Shown here: positions 11,238-21,960 of the stretch, piece by piece | Numbering within the stretch: position 1 is the stretch's first letter | How the letters are laid out: the number at the start of each line of letters is the position of its first letter | Source of the DNA: Rotaria sp. Silwood1 | Taxonomy: Eukaryota > Rotifera > Eurotatoria > Philodinida > Philodinidae | Reading direction: 5' to 3' | Assembly (NCBI GenBank): GCA_905250075.1 | Contig: CAJNOP010000001.1 | Location: 400,553 to 464,552 of the forward strand | Length of the DNA: 64,000 bases | Made by a program: the position numbers and the translations under genes | Notes under the pieces: model-generated | Database searches by the model: none | Seen by the model: the letters and a program-made list of their open reading frames with translations, nothing else | Told to the model about the DNA's origin: nothing

Positions 11238-13011
11238 TCACATCCAAGGTGTTGGACACGGTGGATTAATCAATGATTTAGTACGATGTACATTATGATT
11301 AGAATTGCTCGTACGACTAAAATCATGAAAACGTATTGATGATGTACTAGGAAATAAATACATAATTTTTTATTTATTTATTTAAAAAAGAAAAAGAAAA
11401 CTTACTAGCGTCCTTTAGGTGATTGAGATTGTCGAACAAAACTTAATGGTGTTGTTGTCATTCGATGGCTTTCAATACAAAAATCTTGAAAACTTTCTGG
11501 TCGAACTCCTAAGATAATATATAGTTAATTAAATGCGAAATATCAGAAAAAAAGAGAAACAAAATCATTACCTTTATATTGAGCATGATCTCTTGATGAT
11601 GGTGATGTTAATGTTGGTGCACGTGGCATGCTTAAAAAAAAAGATTAATCAAATAAAACTATGAACGAATATCCTATAACATACGCATAAGTAGCAAATG
11701 GTCGAAATGATCGCCGTACAAGTGAAGCAACAACTTTTTCCATACGACCTGTCCGTTCATTTTGCATATCAGGTCCATTAAACCATTGTGAAGCATTGTG
11801 TACTGGTACATGAACACGATGTGTTGCTGATCGTCGACCATTAGTTGGTGTTAAAGGAACAGTTGGTGAATGGTCCAGCATTGACATATTACGTGATGGT
11901 TCATAACCATTGATAGTTAATGAATTTGCTTGTCGTTGTGTTTGTTCAAATGATACAATGGGTACATGAGGTTGATTAGGCATAAGTAAAAGCATTGATT
12001 CAATAAGAACTGGTGATGTAGAAACAGTTTCACCATTGACAGAAGTCTTTACTTGTTCTTGTTTTTGTTTTATTATACGAACAGACATTGGACGTTCCAT
12101 TGGCATTCTTCGAAATAAAAGAAAAAAGAATTCACAGATATAAATGAATAAAATAAGATAAGTTTATCTACTCTTCTGGTATAACCACTTTACGTTCAGT
12201 TATTGGAGAACTTGGTGGAGAAGAATTTGATATTTCTTGAGAATGATGAATAGTTTCTTGATTATTAGAAGGAGCTCGTGGAGAACATTTTGATACTTCT
12301 TGAGAATGACGAATTGTTTCTTGATGAATAATAGGAACTAATGGAGAAGGAATTGTTTCACGTGGTGCATCAACAAATGCTTCTCTAGATTTTGAAAAAA
12401 TAATAAATATATGCACAAATAAAAAAGAAAGATTAAATGCAATATACTTTGATTTATTAAGATCTATATTAAATAGAAAAAAGACAATGTATTGAATTGA
12501 ATTGAAAGAAAATTAACAAAACTTACTCATATCAAAAAGTTTTGGTGTAACACGTCCTTTTTCAATAGGTTCTGGTGTCTAATTGATACAAAAAGAAAGA
12601 AAATATGTTATATAATTATAAGTTAACTATCTAAGTACTTACTTTTGATGCTATTGTTCTTGGTGGAGGTGGAGTTGATAGAGGAGAAACTAATCGAGGT
12701 GTTTCACTTCGTATTGTTGTCATTTGTAATGTTATTTTATCACCAGATGCAAATTTTGGTTTCCAATATTCATGTGAAGGATCCCATTCAAAATTATTCA
12801 TATTAACATAAGTAGTATGTTCATTTGCTGAACCACTACTAATCATCGCACCATTATGAGCAAGAACATGATCAAGTTGAATCATTGCAATTTCTGCATC
12901 GGGTAATGTTACAATACGACCAAAACTTTGTGGAGCAGTTAATATACGATCACCAATAGCTGAATAATAAGCAAATGACTTTTTCTTTGATTTTGTAAGA
13001 AGAAATATTAG
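11238..13011 (-). CDS. C-terminal half of the large LRR protein
   Basis: Exons (minus strand): 12643 to ~12984 or 13011, 12527-12578, 12448-12463 (a 16-nt microexon), 12172-12384, 11685-12107, 11572-11630, 11406-11508 and 11238-11346. Phases fit throughout and give about 439-448 codons, ending TPWM-stop. The first exon encodes a compact region, SAIGDRILTAPQSFGRIVTLPDAEIAMIQLD, that reads like a small beta-barrel (SH3-like) module; this is inference. The rest is low-complexity and Pro/Ser/Thr-rich (SPLSTPPPPRTIASK, SPRAPSNNQ). It includes a tandem motif, HSQE(V/I)S(K/N)xSPP/R, repeated at ~12230-12320. I treat it as the continuation of the LRR gene at 14401-18894, but the junction is not in phase (see that entry), so it could be a separate gene. 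Confidence 0.6.
12448..12463 (-). other. 16-nt microexon
   Basis: This short exon is bounded by TATAG (acceptor) and GTATAT (donor). It restores the frame between exon 12527-12578 (phase 1) and exon 12172-12384 (two-base carry) and adds NLNKSK. Without it the two exons are out of frame. Confidence 0.6.
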
Positions 13012-13031
13012 CTAAATCGTATTTTTTTTTG

Positions 13032-13341
13032 ATTATTATGAAAAAATTCCCAGGTGATTCGATCCGACTGTCGGATTACGTCGGATTGTATCGGATTATA
13101 TCGGAAAAATTACCGGATTTTAACGGATCCGACGGGAACTCGTCGGAAGTTGTCGGCGTCCTAGCCACAGGATTCCGACAGGAGGTTCCGGATGTCGGAA
13201 TAATCAGGATCCTGCGAAATCCCTGAAACTCCGACACTTTCCGACATCCAGAACCACTTGTCGGAATCCTGTGGTTAGGATTCCGACAAATTCCGGCGAA
13301 TTTCTATCGGATTCGACAGGGTGAATTCGACCTGGGAAGAG
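13032..13341. mobile_element. GC-rich palindromic element with TCGGA repeats
   Basis: About 300 bp whose composition differs sharply from its AT-rich surroundings. The ends are inverted: TTCCCAGGT at the left and ACCTGGGAA at the right. Inside, TCGGA/TCCGA words recur at about 10-bp spacing. Arms 13151-13198 and 13241-13288 are inverted copies of 48 nt with few mismatches. No clear target-site duplication was found. It sits in the intron between the two halves of the LRR gene. Best read as a non-autonomous DNA transposon or foldback. Confidence 0.6.
13151..13288. repeat. Inverted repeat, 48-nt arms
   Basis: The arms 13151-13198 and 13241-13288 are near-perfect reverse complements, separated by 42 bp. 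They form the core of the GC-rich element. Confidence 0.75.
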
Positions 13342-13655
13342 AAAAGAAGAGTAAGAGAAATACAAAACCATTTTCTATTTTTTTATTCAAGATACTTTCT
13401 TAATGAAACGATATTAAAAAATTCGAAGATAACATTTGAATATTTTACTCAATTATTAATCTCTCATATTAAGTTAACGCGTTCCTGATGAGTAATTCAA
13501 CTTCCTAAAATATCCTATTGTTCTTCAAACAGGAGCTAATTATTAATAGTGTCCTGCAATCGCGCTAAGTAAGTGGCAATTGATCCGTCAACTAATGAGA
13601 TCTCGACGTTTTGAAACACTTTTTACTGTTTCAAACTGCTAATCTTTATAAAAGC

Positions 13656-13947
13656 GTAGAAGTAGAAAATGATATTATTTTACTAAAAGCATTCATTCTA
13701 GATAAAAACTCATCTACAGATGATGATGAGCCATATAACAAAGTAACTGAATACAATACATGAAGAAGACAGTGAATTATTGAAAAGATGAACGTATATT
13801 AATGTGATCAAAAGACATTCAGGTATGTATCCACAATCATGACGTTTGTTCTAAACACTGAATTTCATTTCAGTCTCAAGCGAACATATACTTAGTGACA
13901 TTGATCGAATTTTAGAAGTAGAAAGACATCAAGTGAATCCTGAATGA
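13656..13947 (+). pseudogene. Broken coding-like fragment in LRR-gene intron
   Basis: Plus-strand reading gives VEVENDIILLKAFILDKN then SSTDDDEPYNKVTEYNT, then a stop. It is followed after a frame change by EEDSELLKR, a possible GTATGT donor at 13823, a TTTCAG acceptor at 13873 and SSEHILSDIDRILEVE before a stop at 13947. Codon character is coding-like but the frame is broken. It looks like a decayed gene fragment nested opposite the LRR gene. Origin not recognised. Confidence 0.35.
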
Positions 13948-14400
13948 CTTGCATTTTTGCAGAATTTGAGATAATTTCTTTTCTTTTGCTGTTGTTTATG
14001 AAAGAAACCAAATAGTATATTTTTTCACACGAAACTAAAGTTTGAAAACCGTACAACGGGTATAAAAGTATCTACCAGATGTCGATTAGTTTTAATTCAA
14101 GTCCGGTTGCGAACAACCGTACTTGTGCAGGATACTACTTATTAGTATTAAAATTCTTTTACATTTTCTCTAGTTCTTTTCATTTATTTCAAATCTAGAT
14201 CACTCGATACATGTTATAATATAAGACTTAGACAGTAGATTTTTAATGGTACAGAAATATTCGTTTTGTAACTCAAACGTATTTGTCATAGATGAATTGA
14301 TTCAAAAATACAACTGATTATCTCTATCATTCAAACTTGTGCATATATATCTCCATAATATATTTTCAAAGCTAGATTAATTTCATCGATAAAAATTTAC

Positions 14401-17400
14401 CCGGTACACGATTAACATTTGTACGTTGTGAAGATTTCGGTGATAATATAGTTTGTTCTTGTAATCGTCTATTTGAGTTTTCAATTACTGGCGTTGTCGT
14501 ATCCTAATCAATGGAATATATTAAGATATTATTGGAAGAATAAATCGTTTTTTTTTAAATTTCAAAATATTACATAAACTGCTGGTAATGGTTCATTAAT
14601 TTTTTTTATTCGTTTAGTTGATAATGTTCGAATAGCCATCTTTAATATATTACCAATAATTGAACTTAATAACTCTTTTTGTTCTTCACCTGTTTTCTAT
14701 TTATTTAAAAAAAAAAGAAATATTCATTGATTCATATTGACTACGATTTTCTTACTTGATCAGTATTAAAACTTTCTAATACATCTTTAATACTTCCATA
14801 TGCTGGTGATCGATATAATGCTTGTTTTAAAATAGCATTAACACCTAACAGAAGAAAAAAAAGGATAAGCTTAATCTTCTCGAATTGAATTGTTTTTGTT
14901 TTTTAAACATACTTGTGTTATCAATAAGTGTATAAAATGATGGACACATAATTAATACTTGCATAACCTCAAGACAAACCATTGATTTTGCTTCCGAAAT
15001 TCTAAAGATTTTAATAGAAAGAAATTATATATATTTTCAATTTATTTCTTTTTTGTTCTTTACAATCCAGGATTTGGATGAACTGACTGTGTATTTGAAG
15101 AAGATAATTGTCTTACTTGATGTGTAAGAACAACTGATAGACTATTAAAAAGTTTATCATAAAATGCTGATGGCTAGACGAAAAATATACAAGATTTTGA
15201 TTTGCAGAAAAAAAAAATGATAATTTACATGATTTTCATCTCGATCAAGTCGTGCACCTGCATGAACAAGGGATGCAATCATACATTTTAATTGTTCACT
15301 TGATGAAAATATATTAGGAATATTTAAATTTCTAAATAAATATAAATTCATAAGAATATTTATTTAATAAAATTCTTTAAATACCCAATAATTTTTATAT
15401 GAGTAACATCTAAAACATTATGTAATAATTCACCAGGAAGTTGAAAAAGAATATCAGTCTGTTGAAAATAATAAAAAATAAACATTAAAATTTTAATACA
15501 ATGTGGTACTCTGCAAAGGCTGAAAGAAAAAATATCGAAAATTTCAACTAACAAGACATTCTTTATCATTGACATAATACTAAGATTGTAATCTAGATCA
15601 TAGATATAGTCTGTGGAACATTTTTCATAGGATTCTTATGTAGAAGTTAAATATGAGAGAAGACGAGTTTTTGAATTGTACTCAGATGAAATACAGTTAA
15701 TGTTTCTTTTATTGAATTCGCTTTTTGCAATGTGTAGCTGCAGTGCAGATCAAAACAAATTTGTAATTTGCATAAAAAGGCATATGACCTTTGAAACGTA
15801 GAGATTTTGATCGACTTGATTGGAAAAAAGTTTTATGGTGAAGTTGAAATGTTTCACGAAAATAGGTACTGTATTACAGACTTTTTTTGCTGTGAAAAAT
15901 ATTTAATAGGCATGTGATCTTAATCGCTGCGATCGAAGGGAAATTTTCCAAGACTCCACTTAATCTGATGCAAATTTTTGTTATAATTTTTGTTCACTTG
16001 TGATAAAGAATTTCCATTTCATATGTCATTGTCGATGTATGATTTACTATTTACTTGTATAAAATTTATTGTTTCCTGAAAATCGTTTTCTAAGTCTGCT
16101 TGGTTAAGAAAAATATTAGCTTTGTACAAAATATGTCATGCACTGCTCAAATCTATCTATTTGATGGAAGGAGTTAAGTATTTGAGCGTACTGTAGTCTA
16201 CAAAGTGTGAATCTAGGGTAAACTTTAGTCTCTCCGAATCTTGTAACACTATCTTCTATGATCATACACAAGTGAACAGATAAAAAAAAGAAAGAACTAT
16301 TATAGTCATTTTTTCAATTCAGCAACTGTTGACGAAAAACTATATAAGCCTTCTATTTCATTGATAAACTCATCTTAATATAGTTCACCAAGAGTATCTA
16401 TGTCACGTTGAATTTCAATATTTTTCTAATTTCGGTATTTTTCCCTTTTGACCAATTGATTCAATTATGCAATTATGTGTTACTTACAATAAGTAAAATA
16501 AGAAACATATTAAATTCTTCGATATGTGTTTGTCGGAGATCGATCATTTGAAGAAGCATATGACGATTTTCTGTGAGAAATTCATCATGTCTTCTAATTA
16601 AAAGTATATATTCAAATATCTGTTTCTTAGTTAAATATTTTCATACTTTTCATCATCGTATTTCATTTCAGTAAGTAATAAATCTTGAATAGTATAAGCT
16701 AAATGTTTTATTCGTTTTCTATCAAGTTCTATATCGAACAAAAAAAAAAACTTTTATTCAAATTATTTATAATTTCTTTCTACCTGAATTAACAAAACAG
16801 TTCATCGGAAATCTAGCAAATAATTCAGTTGCCTATGAAAGCAAACAGAAATAGTAAAATTATTTTCCATAATTTATTTAAATATTATTTTTACTTTTGC
16901 TCCAAAAAGTCCATTAATTGAACGATCTTTTAAATTTGTTGGCATAAATATATCACGTGCCAATTTTCGTCGCTAAAACGAAAAAGATTCAAATTCGCAA
17001 GTTTTCATTCATATGTAATATATCTTACAACAGGTTTTTGTGTTAATGATGATTGTGTAAAAAATTCATCTACTTGATTTCGTTCTGCAGCTAAATTAAA
17101 ATCGAAAACATCAATATTTATTTGCTTGAATCGACAAAATTTACTTGAAACAAAAATTCCATCACACATCCAAATTCGTGGTAAACAATCTAGTACATGT
17201 TGACGATCTATATAAATGAATGAGACAATTGTTTTTAAGGACAATATTTTGTTTCTTTTTTTTTACAGTTTGGATCAGCATCAAGACTAGGATTTCCATC
17301 AAGTCTTAAATCAAGAATAAACATATGACGAATATGTTGTAATTCAATCCATGTTATATTATTATTTGAAAGAATAAGTGAACCAAGTGCTATAAAACGT

Positions 17401-18894
17401 GATAAATGCTGAAGACTACGAATCTAAACAAACACAAGAAAGGAACGAAATTTAAAGAAAACGCTGTTTTCTTTCGATTCAAATGTTCTATACTTGATTA
17501 TTTCCAACATCAAGTTTCCACAAATGTTTTATATATTCAACGCCAGCTAATGTTGTCAATGAATTACCATTACAAATAAGAATTTGTAAATGTTCATATT
17601 GAGGCACTTGAAATAAAGTGACTAGAAAAGATAATAACAAAAGATTATTATCGAATATCAACGAAAAGAGAAAAACAAGAAATGTTTACAGTAGATTTAT
17701 AAATCTAAGGAACCTTTGTAAATAATTCCTTATTGAAAAAAAACACAGATTTTCATATGTTTCAATGTTATAAATAATCAAAAGATACTTTTTTCGAAAA
17801 TAGTATTCATTAAACTTGAATTTATTTGACTTGCCTATGCATTTCAAGGACAAAATTCTGCGTTATTTTTTTATTCTATATTGCTCCTCAAGGATGAATT
17901 GATTTTTTAAATTTCATTTTCATCAAGAAATACTGAACTATGATACTCGATATATTTCGTATTCTATTATTTACTTCAAAAACTTGATTCAATTCTAATT
18001 CAAATTTGATATACTTAGATTGATTAAGGTGGGTTTTAATAAAATAATGGATATATTAGAAAGGTAAAAAAAATTGTCCTTGTTGTCGATTTCGACCATT
18101 TTTTTGGTTTACAATTTCTCAATATTTGTTTACATGTAAATGTACTTTGGCACTTTTAGTTTTGGGAATTTATGATGTGTTTATTCTGCAATCTTGATTG
18201 GACAGATATTCTGTTCACGTTTTTCTTTTTTTTTTAAAATGACATACACTCGATTCAATCAATTCACTCAATCATATTAAAAATCGTTTTTAATGCATAA
18301 GAAAACTTAAGAATAATTTTTGTACACTTCAAATAAAGACAAAAAAAACAGGAACACTTTTAAAATTTTCGCATAGATCAATCTAAATGTTCGAAAAAAC
18401 GAAGAAATATGTCAAATAAATGAAAAAATATATTGCTTAAAGTTATCCTAGATGACTTTTTAATTTTCACGGTAATGAAGAAAAAAAACGTGGAATCCAA
18501 TTTCATTCTGACATTTGAGTTCATTCATATGTTTGTTTAATCACAACTTTAAACAAATCCATATATAATTTAATTTTACTAGTACTATCAATTTTATTGA
18601 CATACAATAGTGAGAATTCAATCAACAAGCTAATATCATTTATATAGCTTCATTGAGAAAGATTACGGTTAAAAAATTTCATAGTGAAAATTTAATCAAA
18701 TAGTTCTGCATAATTAACGAAAACTATTCTTACTTATTCTTGTATGACTAAAATTTGCATAATCACTTCTTTCTTCACTATGATTGTTTCTATTCAGTGG
18801 CGCCTAGAATTGGAAAAAATTAAATTTCATAATTAAAACAAGGTTAAAAAAAAATATATTTTCTAATCAAACTTACTCTAATAGTAACCTTCAT
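14401..18894 (-). CDS. Large leucine-rich-repeat protein, N-terminal part, 16 exons
   Basis: Exons (minus strand): 18877-18894, 18734-18803, 17494-17621, 17267-17423, 17029-17207, 16895-16972, 16784-16832, 16647-16728, 16488-16593, 15385-15458, 15229-15331, 15064-15173, 14913-15001, 14756-14844, 14574-14696 and 14401-14503. Phases fit and cover about 519 residues. The protein starts MKVTIR. From residue ~31 it has several LRRs (HLQILICNGNSLTTLAGVEY, SLILSNNNITWIEL, MFILDLRLDGNPSL). An LRR cap follows: YRQHVLDCLPRIWMCDGIFVS. The rest (residues ~190-519) is largely alpha-helical. The last exon ends in phase 1, while the next recognisable exon starts in phase 0 after a 1.4-kb intron carrying inserted DNA. 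Either an exon is missing from this reconstruction or the gene is damaged. No named family recognised. Confidence 0.72.
15459..16487. other. Long LRR-gene intron
   Basis: About 1 kb between exons 16488-16593 and 15385-15458. No recognisable gene or repeat lies within it. Confidence 0.5.
17622..18733. other. Long second LRR-gene intron
   Basis: About 1.1 kb of AT-rich DNA between exons 18734-18803 and 17494-17621. No open frame or structured repeat was recognised. Enhancer content cannot be judged from sequence alone. Confidence 0.5.
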
Positions 18895-19475
18895 TGATAT
18901 ATATTAATCATGATAAATTTAAGTGATTTGAAGAGTTTAAAACAAACTACAATAGTTATAAAGAAAAAAATGCACACTTGTCAAGTATGTCCGGACAATC
19001 AATGTATACTATATAGTATTTGACAAGAATTTCTTTTTTTTCTCTCTTTTTCCTTCTGGCTCTCTCTTTTCTCTTCTGTTCATTTTTATAGTCTTCGTCA
19101 CTCTTAAGATCGAATTTTTTGCTCGATTATATTAAATAGAATCGTGCAAACAATAACAGCAGTTGTATGCAGTATTATTCGAATGAATTAGCTGGTTTCG
19201 TCTATGTTAATGACGAGATATATACATCTAATAAAAATTCCATTTACAAATTTCGTTTCCTAGTAACAACCTTCTTTTTACATATTAAATAGAAGAAAAA
19301 TATTAATGTTTACATCAATGACGCTACGATTATAGCGCTTGTAGAAAGATTCGCTAGAACTTTTTCAATAGGTTTTTAATATATAAATTATAAGAATTAT
19401 ACATTTTCAATTTTTAGATCTATTTTAAATAGTACATGAAACTATAGTATTTATTAACAGAAGACATGTGTAGTT
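18895..19475. other. Promoter-side intergenic region of LRR gene
   Basis: It contains a pyrimidine-rich tract (~19028-19080) and a TATATAG string near 19011 upstream of the minus-strand LRR start. It is otherwise AT-rich without features. Confidence 0.4.
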
Positions 19476-20423
19476 TTATTCATTTGAGATTTTATTATTC
19501 AAATCAACAATTGAAGAAATTTTTAATCTTTTTTCAAATCGACTTAATTGTCGTTGAAGAGAAGCTAAATTATCAAATATTTTATTTAAAGTAATCGAGT
19601 TTTTCGTTGGAAATGTTGAAAAAAAATTATTATGAATATGTGATAGATGATCTTTGATTTGAAGATCAGATAATTGATGTAAACGTTCAAAATCAGGAAT
19701 TTTTCCACGACATATATAATCTTGAAGCATTACTTCATAAAAAGTGGTTAAGCGTTGATCATTTACTACAATTTAAAATTTATAATTAGAAATAATGTAT
19801 GCTATTATTTTCTTAAAATTAAACATGTTATTCTATGTGTATTTTCTATCAATAATACAGATATGAAGAAATTATATACCAATTCCTAATAGCTTGAAAA
19901 CAGCTGCTTGATCACCGGCAGATTTGATATATAATGCACTAACAATTCTGTCACCAATATCATCATTGCCATTGAAGAATCGATGCATACAATTTATTCG
20001 TCTAAGACAACGTTCTGGTCGAGTAATCCAACGTGGTAAATGATGTTTAGTTAGTGCATAGAGAAACGCGTCAGCAAATGTATTACAATTGAAATGCAAT
20101 AATTTATAATCGACACCCATAAAAGCTAGTTCATGTAATTTTGCCTCAATACCCATATTAGATAATAATGTATGTCCATAGATTTTACTATAAGCTAACA
20201 TCATAGCAACTTTATTCGGTGCACCAGACATAATACCACTAAACTGAAATGGGTGACCATAATAAGCATATTCATAACCTTCTATTTCAATAGCTGAATG
20301 ATAAGGAGTGAATAAACCTAATGTTACTAAATTGAATATAGTATGAAGTGAACGGTAAGGTGTTAAATAGTAAACATTGAGTCGAATAGAACGCCTTGAT
20401 GATTGTGTAGAGTGTGAGACCAT
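19476..20423 (-). CDS. DESI2: PPPDE thiol peptidase, DESI2-like
   Basis: Two exons, 19880-20423 and 19476-19765, join in phase for 277 aa. Residues 15-150 form a PPPDE (DeSI) papain-like fold: LNVYYLTP, then PYHSAIEIEGYEYAYYGHP with the catalytic His at 42, FQFSGI, and HFNCNTFADA with the catalytic Cys at 113. LPRWITR follows, as in DESI2. Family members act as deSUMOylating isopeptidases, and some are reported to have deubiquitinase or palmitoyl-thioesterase activity. The exact substrate cannot be read from sequence. The helical C-terminal exon, residues ~182-277 (RLHQLSDLQIKDHLSHIH, LASLQRQLSRFEKRL), extends beyond the usual ~200 aa and resembles a small coiled coil. PPPDE proteins that carry a C-terminal PUL/PUB domain are known, but no such domain is evident. 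Both catalytic residues are intact. Confidence 0.85.
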
Positions 20424-20599
20424 GGATAAATAAAGGTAAGAAACAGAGCAGCGCCAAACATAAAGAAATCAATTAAAAGTGCTTATCCATTGTTTAAATT
20501 AACAAAACTCAAATAAATCTTTCGACGTTTATTCGATTTTTTTAAGATATTTGTTAATGATAATATCATAAAGACTTTATGTAGAAGACGTAATTATTT

Positions 20600-21960
20600 T
20601 ATATTTCTATCATATACTGGCGGAATCAGACAAGGGTCTGCATGGAATCAACTGGTGTATCCTGAAGGATTATTTGTTAATGATGATGGTGCTACCTTTA
20701 TTGCGTACAGAGATAATCATCGTTTCGTCAAATGTATGCCCAATACTTCGAGTGGTGAATTGTTTGCTGGTGGTAAAAGACCCGATGATAACAATGATCA
20801 ATTTAATGCATTGTCAAAGGTCGTTGTTATAGATTAACATGGAACAATGCTCATTTGTAATCGTACTAACAAACGTGTACAACGTTGGCCCAAGAATGCT
20901 AATCAATCAGAAACAATAATGAACAACATAACTTGTTGAAGATTAGCTCTGGATAACCAAGAACCTTTGTATATGTCCGATATGGACGGATATCAAGTTA
21001 TTTAATGGCTTCGGAATCATATTTTTGCAGATGGTAATGAAAAAGGCGATGCTTTAAATCAACACCGTTACATTCTAAACATACATTGGTGCATTGAGAT
21101 TAATTGATTTTTATTGCTGATAAAGGCAGTATGAGATCATACATTAATGATCTACAAGTGAAAGTCGTATTTTCTGAATTCTCCTCTTTCATGGACGTTC
21201 AGTAAAAAAAACTTCAGAAAAACAGTGTGGATACGGTTGGTGGACTTTAAGATGTTCCTGTGGATGTATCTTACCTTAACCCCCAGTCAGAAATCTAACA
21301 ACATTCATATTAGTGCTCCAGAAAACCACTATTGTGCTCATAAAACATAATTTTCAGTTATTTAGAAACAATATTCATGTTCAACTTATTGATTCAGTTG
21401 ATTTCCTACCTAAGGTTACTTTTCAAAACGAAATAAGCTTCAACAAATCCTTGAACAGGTGTGTGCAAAGGAAAAAAGGCAAATGTTTATGATAAACGTC
21501 TGAACTTCCACAAATATTTGACTCTCTTCCCTCCCTTACTGGGACATCCCCGATAGATGACTCCTAATCGTATTATCAAATCGACAGTAGGTACAAATCA
21601 AAGAATTGTTATTGCTCGTTAAAGTAGTTCTGGTAATAGTGTTGGTCAATTATATAGACTCTATTCTGTTGTTGTCGATCGAATGAATACGGCTTGTATT
21701 CTTGAACACATCAATTTACGAGAAACACGTTGGTTTAGAGATGAAATACCAAGCAGTATTATTATTGGTGCACAGTGTCAAGGTCTTGGAGGAAATCGAT
21801 TTTGTGTTCTATGTGATTTATCATTTAATTGACAAAGAAACTTGTACGTAGCTGATAGCAACAACCATTGCATTAAAGAGTTTCAATAGATACAAGTTCT
21901 ATATGTCTTAGTAAATTTTTTTCATTTCATAATGAACTTTGTATGTTTTCAGCATTCAGG
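20600..21960 (+). pseudogene. Decayed NHL-repeat protein gene
   Basis: Several NHL beta-propeller blades can be read, but they are broken by stops and frame changes. GLFVNDDGATFIAYRDNHRFVKC and AGGKRPDDNNDQFNALSKVVVID precede a TAA at ~20835. Then LICNRTNKRVQRWPKNAN, LYMSDMDGYQVI-stop and ADGNEKGDALNQHRYI follow. After a non-matching stretch there is SSSGNSVGQLYRLYSVVVD, and LYVADSNNHCIKEFQ near 21840-21890. Intact relatives carry repeated units of the type aGG-G-G-N-LNxP-x-hhVD-x-h-hYVaDxxNHRhxxW. At least five in-frame stops make this a pseudogene. No introns are evident. Confidence 0.7.
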
